64,000 nucleotides of DNA from positions 682,001-746,000 of the forward strand of contig JAGPNK010000016.1 in assembly GCA_020746835.1 (NCBI GenBank), read 5' to 3'. The number at the start of each line of letters is the position of its first letter. Within the stretch, counting starts at the first letter, position 1. Position numbers and translations under genes: made by a program. This stretch comes from Stachybotrys elegans (taxonomy: Eukaryota; Ascomycota; Sordariomycetes; Hypocreales; Stachybotryaceae). Under the pieces are notes generated by a model. It made no database searches and was not told the DNA's origin. It saw nothing but the letters and a program-made list of their open reading frames with translations. Below are positions 57,564-64,000 of this stretch, one piece after another.

Positions 57564-59780
57564 TCATTGGTCGAGCCGCGATTGGGTATGCTCATCATCT
57601 ATCAACGGCCTCGTCACCTCCTCCTCGGTGTTCTCCTCAACGTTACCGGAAAACGCCCCTTTGGTCCTATTCCGTTTCGATCGGAATAAGTCTCCGAGCG
57701 TGTCGCTCAGACTGCGAGCTCTCCTGCGCGTCAGATCATCGTGGGTGCTCGCCCCTGATGCAGCGACATCATTGATGAGGTTGTCCTCCGATCCTGGGAC
57801 CAGTGGGTGGTCCGTGATGCTGTCATCGTCGTTGAAGTATAGGCTCGCACGTATGCTTGACCTGATACGTCGAAGAGACGACATGCCGATCTGGGAACCC
57901 TCCTTAGCACCCAGTACGGCATCCTTGACGACCGTGGTCACGGTGGATGAGAATGGTGATGGCGAGATGAAGGTTCTAGACCGGCGCGATCTGGTTGTGC
58001 CTTGTCTCGGCGTCACCGGCGTCTCCGCTGGGTTAAGGAATTGTGTCTGGCCGTCCCTCATTGGGGTGACGGGGTACGAATGGGCAGGAGTCATCGTTGC
58101 GGGCGATGCCACTGCTTCCGAGTCAACAGACAGTGTCCTGGGATCTTGAGCGTTGTCTGGCAACGAATTCCATGAACCCTGCCAGTTGAAGTTGAATATA
58201 GGAGTCGCCTCGGGGCGAGTCGATGGTTGTGGGCTGGAAGCGGCAGGACCACGAAGCTGATTCGTGTCAAGCTCAAGACGCGAAGTGTTAGCGCGCAAAG
58301 CTTCCGCAAAGCCGGCCTTGGAGACTCTGCTGGAACGGCGCGAGGGTGTGACTGGTGTTGGTGCGTCGTGTCCGGTGTGGGATTCCTGACGCGCCAGTCC
58401 AATGGTTTCCTCGATGCCCTCGGCGTCCGAGAGCATGTCTTCATCGTCGTCATCGGCCTTCTGTCTCCCACTAGTAATGAGAAAGACGCCGAAGAAGGTT
58501 AGAAGACAGCCGCCCACAAACTTGGCCGCCTGCTTCGATGTCGTCTTTTCAAAGTCGCGATATAGAACAGCGCTGCCAATGATGACGCAGAGAGTAAACA
58601 TTACGAACTGAATAGGGATGACCTGGGTAGAGTCGAAGCGCTGCAGCGCCCTGTTGACATAGCGAATCTGCATGATGGCAGTTGCTAGTAATATTAGAAT
58701 AAGGACATATGTCACTGGGGTGGTGAAAGCCCGCCAGAGCGTCGACGACAGCATCGACGAGACGCCTTTCGTAGACAGCGCCGTGTAACCTCCTATTACC
58801 GCATTAGTTATCTCAGAAGGGAAGCCAACAGAGATGGACGTACCAAAAAGACCAACCAACCCGAGATCTATCAAGATGGTGCGTCGACCATATCGGGGAC
58901 TAGCCCACATGAGTACCATGATGAGGAAGATGGTGACGCCCAGGTATATCTCAAACTCCATGGTCGTGATGTGGTCCCACACGTCGTGCGGCTCCAGCTT
59001 TGTTTCCTCGGTGTTGGCACTGAGGACAACTGTGACAACTCCACCAACAGCTATGACGACACCCCAGAAGTCGCGCGGGCGAAACACCTCGTGGAACATG
59101 GCCGGCGCGATGATGCAGTTGGATATCAGCGCCACCACGCCCAGCGGTGACACGATGGATGCGGGCGCAAAGCCGTACGCCAGGAAGTTGCCCATCTCGC
59201 CGAGAGTAATCAGAATCTGGCCGAGCCACCAGTATGGCGACTTGAGATATGTCGAGGGACTGGTCTCATTGTCGTCTTCGTCGCCTGCATCACCCCTCTC
59301 GGGGTCTGTTCCGGCGGATTCCTCTGGCCGCAAAGAGGCGATGAGGGGCGCAGTCTCGTCGGCCTCGTCATCGTCATCGTTGGCCTCGTGGGCATGGTCG
59401 CTGGCGGCGATGGGGCCGTTTCCATTGATGTGTCCATTTGCACCGCCGGGGGCGCCATTGACTGATCCATAGGTCGCAGCACGGCCGCTCTGTGATCGCT
59501 TGAGCGCGGCGTTGGCTCGCTGCCGTATCCGTATTCTCTCTTTATGCAGGCGGGTATGCGCGTATCTCTGCACGTTGAGCGCCAGCGCGATGAGGACATT
59601 TCCGACAATCGCCGTGACGATGCCAATCAGCGAGGACCACTCCTGCAACGTCTCGCCCGGCTTGTTGTGGCCCTTGTCGTGATGATGGCCCTCGAAGGGC
59701 GGGCTCGGCGTTGGGGTCCATGAGCCATGTGTCCCAGTCGGCCACGCGGACGGCGTCAGTACCGTCGACGGCTGCATCAT
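57564..59780 (-). CDS. NIPA-like magnesium transporter (DUF803 family)
   Basis: NIPA proteins are membrane Mg2+ carriers of the drug/metabolite transporter fold. Two exons (59780-58844 and 58792-57564) give 721 residues. The 51-bp intron has a GTACGT donor, an ATAACTAAT branch-like site and a TAATAG acceptor. Removing it yields LGLVGLFGGYTALSTKGVSS, the conserved family segment. The intron has no stop and is a multiple of three. Membrane spans include SSLIGIVTAIVGNVLIALAL, FGWIL-type segments around PASIVSPLGVVALISN, and several more up to GGCLLTFFGVFLITSG. A long acidic loop and a 200-residue disordered tail are fungal additions. The first in-frame ATG is at 59780 (MMQPSTVLTP); the frame further upstream has no ATG. 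Confidence 0.9.
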   Translation of the reverse strand: MMQPSTVLTPSAWPTGTHGSWTPTPSPPFEGHHHDKGHNKPGETLQEWSSLIGIVTAIVGNVLIALALNVQRYAHTRLHKERIRIRQRANAALKRSQSGRAATYGSVNGAPGGANGHINGNGPIAASDHAHEANDDDDEADETAPLIASLRPEESAGTDPERGDAGDEDDNETSPSTYLKSPYWWLGQILITLGEMGNFLAYGFAPASIVSPLGVVALISNCIIAPAMFHEVFRPRDFWGVVIAVGGVVTVVLSANTEETKLEPHDVWDHITTMEFEIYLGVTIFLIMVLMWASPRYGRRTILIDLGLVGLFGTSISVGFPSEITNAVIGGYTALSTKGVSSMLSSTLWRAFTTPVTYVLILILLATAIMQIRYVNRALQRFDSTQVIPIQFVMFTLCVIIGSAVLYRDFEKTTSKQAAKFVGGCLLTFFGVFLITSGRQKADDDDEDMLSDAEGIEETIGLARQESHTGHDAPTPVTPSRRSSRVSKAGFAEALRANTSRLELDTNQLRGPAASSPQPSTRPEATPIFNFNWQGSWNSLPDNAQDPRTLSVDSEAVASPATMTPAHSYPVTPMRDGQTQFLNPAETPVTPRQGTTRSRRSRTFISPSPFSSTVTTVVKDAVLGAKEGSQIGMSSLRRIRSSIRASLYFNDDDSITDHPLVPGSEDNLINDVAASGASTHDDLTRRRARSLSDTLGDLFRSKRNRTKGAFSGNVEENTEEEVTRPLIDDEHTQSRLDQ

Positions 59781-60517
59781 CAGTCTACTCGAACCGTAGG
59801 CAGTGGGAGCCAGGGGGGAGTTGGAGACTTTGACGAGTCGCGAACCAGGATTTGTGCTATTTAAGGTATCATCGGCGACGATGGGCGATGGATGTGGGCG
59901 TGGACAAGGAAGGTCTTGAGCATGGCATTGGCTCCGGATGCCTTGGAAGCTGCGCGAGACGAAGCCGATGGCGCTGGGTCGTCGTAGGCTCACGATCCGG
60001 TCGTGTTGCTGGCTGCGAGTTGCGAGTTGTTGGTGGGCGTTGGTGGTGGTGGTGGTCTGCCTGAGTAGGATTCGGAACTATGGCCGTAGTCCAAGGTAAT
60101 CTGAGGGATCAGGTAGATTGCTTGGCGCTCCGCCTAGTAGTAAGCTAAAGTCCAAAATTATGCGGTCATTTCGCATTAGAGCGTGGGTGAGCCAAGCCAG
60201 GCCACAAGCCGTGCATGCCGGACGACTTTACAATATTACCCTATACTTCCGCTCCACGTCACAGTCACGTGCCACACTGTCAATCAACACCACGTCAGTG
60301 AGACAATCTGGCGACAATAGAGGAAGCCAATGGACCAAAACAGTCCATCATACATTAGCATCACTATCCGAGGGAGCTCATCTCTTGCCATATGCATGTA
60401 CAGAGTATAGTATATGTATTACCGAATTCGTGGTATTAATTAAACATGCTCATGCGTTGTGCCATAGTCACTTTTAACCTCCGGTTTTCATCCAGTCCAT
60501 CTAACGTCCAACCTCAT
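59781..60517. promoter_or_regulatory. Region between NOP4 and the NIPA-like gene
   Basis: Both genes read leftward, so this contains the NIPA-like promoter and the NOP4 3' UTR. A (GGT)n stretch lies at about 60033-60056 and a CACGTG core at about 60287. No further gene is seen. Confidence 0.45.
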
Positions 60518-62728
60518 CTAGCTCTTCGCACGGGAGACAGCCTTCTTCTTTCGCACAAGCCTCTTGCGTGCGATGAGCTTTTGTTTCATCGCATCTTTAG
60601 GATCGCTGGGCTCGTCGTTCTTTGCAGGCTCGTCGTGCTTGTGAAGTGCTTTACGAGCACCCTTGGGAGGCGGCCTCTGCTTGCCCTTGTGAGGTGAAGC
60701 GGCATTTTGACGTTCTCCATCCTTGCTCTCAGCAGCGGAAGCTTCTGCCTTGCCTTGCGACTTTGCCGGTTGACCAGACTTGCTTTCCGTTGCTCGTCGC
60801 CTCTGTACAACCTGGGCGTTCTCAATGGCGAATTCCACAATGAGCCTGTGCTTCTTGCCGTTGTCATCCGTCAGCTGATGTCCGTTGAGATAACGAAGAC
60901 CCATCAGCGCCCAGTGGTGTGAAATGTACTCGATGAATCCATATCCTCGACTCTTGCCTGCACCGCTGCTTTCCGGCACCTTGGAGCCTTGGGCGCTCTC
61001 AAAAACGATCTTTGCTTGGCGAACAATTCCCTTGCGCTTGAGCCTTCGTTGCTGCTCCTTGTCCTTGGCGTCCTTGCCATCTCTGGCGTTCTCTTCCTTT
61101 GACAGAGGCTCGCGACGACCCTCCTTGACATCCTTTGCGAAGCCAACAACGGCTTTCCTCGCCAGCTCCTTTAGCTCCTTTGAGGTAATGTTACGAGGGA
61201 TATTTCGGAGCGCAAGACGTGTCAGGCTGACGTGAAGACTCGGGTTGCTCTGGACAAGTTTCCTCCTCTGGTTGGCGCTGGCTTGCCGCATCTGGATCTC
61301 CGAGGGTGACAGCAAGTTGAAGAGGGGACTGTTCCGGCCAATGTGACCTTCTCCTAGGAGGTACAGCCTGCGCTTGTCTTTTTCCCGTCGTTGAGCAAGA
61401 GCGTTGCTGGAGAGGTTCGCTGCGTCTTCCTTCTTGACGGCTTGAGCAACCTGAAGAAGGCGGCCGTCCAGAGTGTACTGCCCAGTGGGATCCGCGTTAT
61501 CGTTTTGCAAGATGGAATGCTTCACCGAGGATGCATCCTTTGGTGGTAGGTGAGGGGCATTCTTGATACATGCCTTGGCGTCTGATTCCTCGACGAAGCA
61601 GACAAAGCCAGTGCCGGCAGGCTTCTCCGTCATTTTGTCAATGACAACCCGAGCGTACCGAATCTTGCCAAAATGCCCGAAGAAGTTCTTCAGCTGTTCA
61701 TCCGTTGTTGTGAAAGGAAGGTTTCGGACAAAGACCGTGGCCGAGTTGTCGGTCATCAGCTTCTTGGGAGGCTGATTGACTGCCTCATCTTCATCTTCAT
61801 CCTCCTCATCCTCATCCTCCTCGTCTTCGTCCTCCATATTTCCCATATGGTTCTTCATGAAGTTGGCAAGATCCGCATCCAATTCATCATCGCGTGATTT
61901 TGGCTTAGCACTTTGAGCCGCATCCTCATCGAGACCCACACCTCCATCATCTTCTTCATCGTCTTCCTCCTCGTCATCCTCGGCATCATCATCGTCCTCA
62001 TCATCGTCGTTGTCGTCCTCCTCTTCTTTCTGCTGCTGCTGCTCCCAAGTGCTCTTGTCGACGGCCCAGTCAACAGCTAGAGTTCTGCCATCGATTTCCT
62101 TGCCGTTGATTGCTTCCAATGCTTTCTCGGCGTTGCTCTTCCCCCTGATTGTCACAAAGCCAAAGCCTTTCAGCTTGCCCTTCGTCTGAGGCAGATCGGC
62201 AAACTTGACCTTGCCGAAGCTCCTGAAGAGCTGCGAGAGTTGATCGGAAGTCTTGATGCTCCAAGGCAAGTTTCGTACGATGAGCTTGGGCGGCCGCTCA
62301 AACTCCGGCTTTTGAGGCTTGGAAACGGAGCTTGCAGGCTTTCCGTCCGCGCCCTTTCTCTGCCTTGGCTCCGCGACGTCAATCCTAATACGCCTTCCGT
62401 TCCACTCCTTCTTGTCCAGGGCAGTCTTGGCAGCCGTTGCATCTTCAGCATCGGCAAAGGTCACGAAACCATAGCCTCGGGACTCTTTGGTTTTCTGGTC
62501 CACCACGACAGTCGCGTGCTTGACGGGAAAGTATTCGGAGAAGAACTCGGTCAATGTTTCAGTCGTAGCATTGGGGGGCAGCGAGCGGACAAAAATCGAT
62601 CGTCGTTCTTCAACCTTCGCCTTTTTGGTGGAGGGAGCTACAGCATTGTCCTGAGTCTCGGCTGCAGGGGCAGCTGCTTCGTCGGCCTGCGACCGTGAGC
62701 GCTTGCGGTCGTTCTTTGCTCCAGCCAT
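60518..62728 (-). CDS. NOP4: Ribosome-biogenesis RNA-binding protein Nop4 (RBM28 family)
   Basis: Nop4 is a nucleolar factor needed for 27S pre-rRNA processing and large-subunit assembly. This is a single-exon gene of 736 residues starting MAGAKNDRKRSRSQ. Four RRMs are readable: RRM1 (SIFVRSLPPNATTETLTEFF), RRM2 (KLIVRNLPWSIKTSDQLSQL), RRM3 (TVFVRNLPFTTTDEQLKNFF) and RRM4 (RLALRNIPRNITSKELKELA). RRM4 is split by a basic insert before SRGYGFIEY. Acidic runs separate RRM2 from RRM3. The block GRNSPLFNLLSPSEIQMRQA and the basic C-terminal tail are family features. The frame is open upstream to 62851 but has no ATG there, so 62728 is the start. It is divergent from YCG1. Confidence 0.93.
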   Translation of the reverse strand: MAGAKNDRKRSRSQADEAAAPAAETQDNAVAPSTKKAKVEERRSIFVRSLPPNATTETLTEFFSEYFPVKHATVVVDQKTKESRGYGFVTFADAEDATAAKTALDKKEWNGRRIRIDVAEPRQRKGADGKPASSVSKPQKPEFERPPKLIVRNLPWSIKTSDQLSQLFRSFGKVKFADLPQTKGKLKGFGFVTIRGKSNAEKALEAINGKEIDGRTLAVDWAVDKSTWEQQQQKEEEDDNDDDEDDDDAEDDEEEDDEEDDGGVGLDEDAAQSAKPKSRDDELDADLANFMKNHMGNMEDEDEEDEDEEDEDEDEAVNQPPKKLMTDNSATVFVRNLPFTTTDEQLKNFFGHFGKIRYARVVIDKMTEKPAGTGFVCFVEESDAKACIKNAPHLPPKDASSVKHSILQNDNADPTGQYTLDGRLLQVAQAVKKEDAANLSSNALAQRREKDKRRLYLLGEGHIGRNSPLFNLLSPSEIQMRQASANQRRKLVQSNPSLHVSLTRLALRNIPRNITSKELKELARKAVVGFAKDVKEGRREPLSKEENARDGKDAKDKEQQRRLKRKGIVRQAKIVFESAQGSKVPESSGAGKSRGYGFIEYISHHWALMGLRYLNGHQLTDDNGKKHRLIVEFAIENAQVVQRRRATESKSGQPAKSQGKAEASAAESKDGERQNAASPHKGKQRPPPKGARKALHKHDEPAKNDEPSDPKDAMKQKLIARKRLVRKKKAVSRAKS

Positions 62729-63119
62729 TGTTGGTCTGATGTAGACAAAGGAGCAAACGGATGTCAAGGTCTGGGACCTCTCCGGATGGTGGCAACTGAG
62801 TTGCGACAAATTCAATGGAGTAGGTGTAAATGGCCTTCTACACGCAACCACTCAATCAGACAAGAAAAAAAAGTTCCCAAGAAATTATTGATAAGAGGAA
62901 ATCCAAGCCATGCACTATCTTATCGCACGTGATGGCGGGGTCGGAGGTTATCGGAGGCTCTAACCGTAAATAGAAGACTGTTGATGTGCCGAAATGGTGT
63001 ATTTACAACGCGTTAAAGCCAAAACACCATTGAGATATCTAAATTACCCCATTCATACACCACAGAGAACGACACCCCACCAACGCTCCCCGGTGTCTGG
63101 TATCGGATATCTTCAAATA
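62729..63119. promoter_or_regulatory. Bidirectional promoter, NOP4 and YCG1
   Basis: A 391-bp divergent spacer. A CACGTG core (TTATCGCACGTGATGG) lies at about 62920-62935, roughly central, where it could serve either gene. An A-rich run at about 62863-62872 reads as a T tract towards NOP4. Confidence 0.5.
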
Positions 63120-64000
63120 ATGCCCGCAAAAGCCTCCACGCGATCGACCCGATCGTCAAATACCTCTGGCCAGAAGGCATCCTCACGAACCTCGGCAGCC
63201 TCTCGAACATCAACTACCCCCGAGATTGTTGATACTCCCGACAATGCCCTGAGGACAAAAGTGTGCGCCGTGTTTCGCGACGCGCAAAGGACAACTGCGA
63301 CGCACCGAAAGCTTGTTACAACCTTGCGAAAGATTCAAGAAGCATGCTGCTATGAGCCTACGAACCCCAAGAGCTCTAGCCCCACCGATTTCGACGAGGA
63401 AGCATTCAACCATGAGTTCATTCGTTGCGCCCTGCGCGTCATGCCAATAAAGAAGTCAGAGCCTGTAGGCGAGAAGTCTATTCGGTTTATTGGTCTCTTC
63501 CTGCGGCACGCAGGCGATAAGGACAACGAACTTCTTGGTGACCAGGAGGAGGATGCTAGTGTGATGCCCGAAACACCAAGCACTCGTCTTACTTCCAAGC
63601 TCCTCGAGGCTGTTCTTCCTCTGATGACAGCAAAGGATAAATACGTTCGATTCAGATCAACGCAGCTCATTTCTCACATCATCAATTCCCTAGATGCAAT
63701 CGACGACGAGCTCTTCCAGAAGCTTCGTCACGGTTTACTCAAGCGGATTCGAGACAAGGAGCCCATGGTACGATCTCAAGCGGTTCTCGGACTAGGGCGC
63801 CTTGCTGGAAACCAGCCCGAAGGCGTTGCCAACTCGGATGATAGTGAGGACGATGAGGACACGGGCCTTCTTGAGAAACTTCTTGAGGTGCTGCAAAACG
63901 ACACCAGTGCCGACGTCAGAAGATCTCTTCTTGTAAATCTTCCTATCCTTCCGGCCACCCTTCCCTATCTACTGGAGCGAGCCAGAGATCAGGACGCTGG
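63120..64000 (+). CDS. YCG1: Condensin subunit 3 (Ycg1/Cnd3, CAP-G), 5' part
   Basis: Ycg1 is a HEAT-repeat subunit of condensin, which compacts mitotic chromosomes and with Brn1 forms the DNA-holding clamp. The frame is open from ATG 63120 to the window edge (293 full codons, no intron). The basic, Ser/Thr-rich N terminus (MPAKASTRSTRSSNTSGQK) is followed by CAP-G motifs: VCAVFRDAQRTTATHRKLV, RFIGLFLRHAG, KYVRFRSTQLISHIINSL, and LLKRIRDKEPMVRSQAVLGL with the typical HEAT Arg/Asp pattern. An acidic loop (SDDSEDDEDTG) lies between repeats. The gene continues to the right. The family call is strong even from this part. Confidence 0.92.
   Translation, partial: MPAKASTRSTRSSNTSGQKASSRTSAASRTSTTPEIVDTPDNALRTKVCAVFRDAQRTTATHRKLVTTLRKIQEACCYEPTNPKSSSPTDFDEEAFNHEFIRCALRVMPIKKSEPVGEKSIRFIGLFLRHAGDKDNELLGDQEEDASVMPETPSTRLTSKLLEAVLPLMTAKDKYVRFRSTQLISHIINSLDAIDDELFQKLRHGLLKRIRDKEPMVRSQAVLGLGRLAGNQPEGVANSDDSEDDEDTGLLEKLLEVLQNDTSADVRRSLLVNLPILPATLPYLLERARDQDA

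Noticed and set aside
59781..59993. N-terminal extension of the transporter frame
   Set aside because: The extension has no in-frame ATG and begins at GTG. Two adjacent ATG codons at 59780-59775 are the first possible start.
62729..62851. N-terminal extension of the NOP4 frame
   Set aside because: It has no ATG. MAGAKNDRKRSRSQ at 62728 is the first possible start, and the extension does not look like Nop4.

Overview
This window is nuclear DNA from a filamentous ascomycete, most likely a Sordariomycete and probably of the order Hypocreales. The grounds are short introns (about 50-150 bp, GTAAGT/GTACGT-type donors, CAG/TAG acceptors), CT-rich leaders in front of genes, balanced to GC-rich base composition, and products that match Pezizomycotina families. 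There are 18 protein-coding genes on both strands with no operon logic. I found no tRNA, rRNA, CRISPR array, intact transposase gene or AT-rich repeat-induced-mutation block. Most genes are conserved housekeeping genes, and I reassembled their exons by hand from splice signals and reading frame.

Layout, left to right. 1-1008: the 3' part of a prolidase-type aminopeptidase (+). 1725-3162: an Emp47-type cargo lectin (-). 3697-4085: a 9-bp minisatellite inside imperfect inverted repeats. 4744-6373: the ALG8 glucosyltransferase (+). 8385-11705: the ITC1/ACF1-type remodeller subunit (+). 12438-13378: a glutathione S-transferase (+). 13731-16235: a pentatricopeptide-repeat protein (+). 16542-17640: the kinetochore protein MTW1 (-), divergent from a proline-rich Aim3-like protein (18228-19487, +). 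19783-20692: TCTP (-), divergent from the sphingolipid hydroxylase SUR2 (22140-23329, +). After a 4.4 kb gap comes a fungal AMPK-beta/CBM48-like protein (27770-30162, +). Then follow VPS72 (-), the vacuolar lipase ATG15 (-), FACT subunit POB3 (+) and a CRIB-domain protein (41481-44129, -). A 13.4 kb stretch with no recognisable gene (44130-57563) separates the CRIB gene from a NIPA-like magnesium transporter (-), the ribosome-biogenesis factor NOP4 (-) and the 5' part of condensin gene YCG1 (+).

The genes share no single pathway, but themes recur. ITC1, VPS72, POB3, MTW1 and YCG1 act on chromatin or chromosomes. EMP47, ALG8 and SUR2 act in the ER and early secretory pathway, and ATG15 degrades membranes in the vacuole. 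The least explained parts are the 13.4 kb region upstream of the CRIB gene, the inverted-repeat-bounded minisatellite, and the CBM48-like protein with its 826-bp first intron. No new multi-gene system could be demonstrated.
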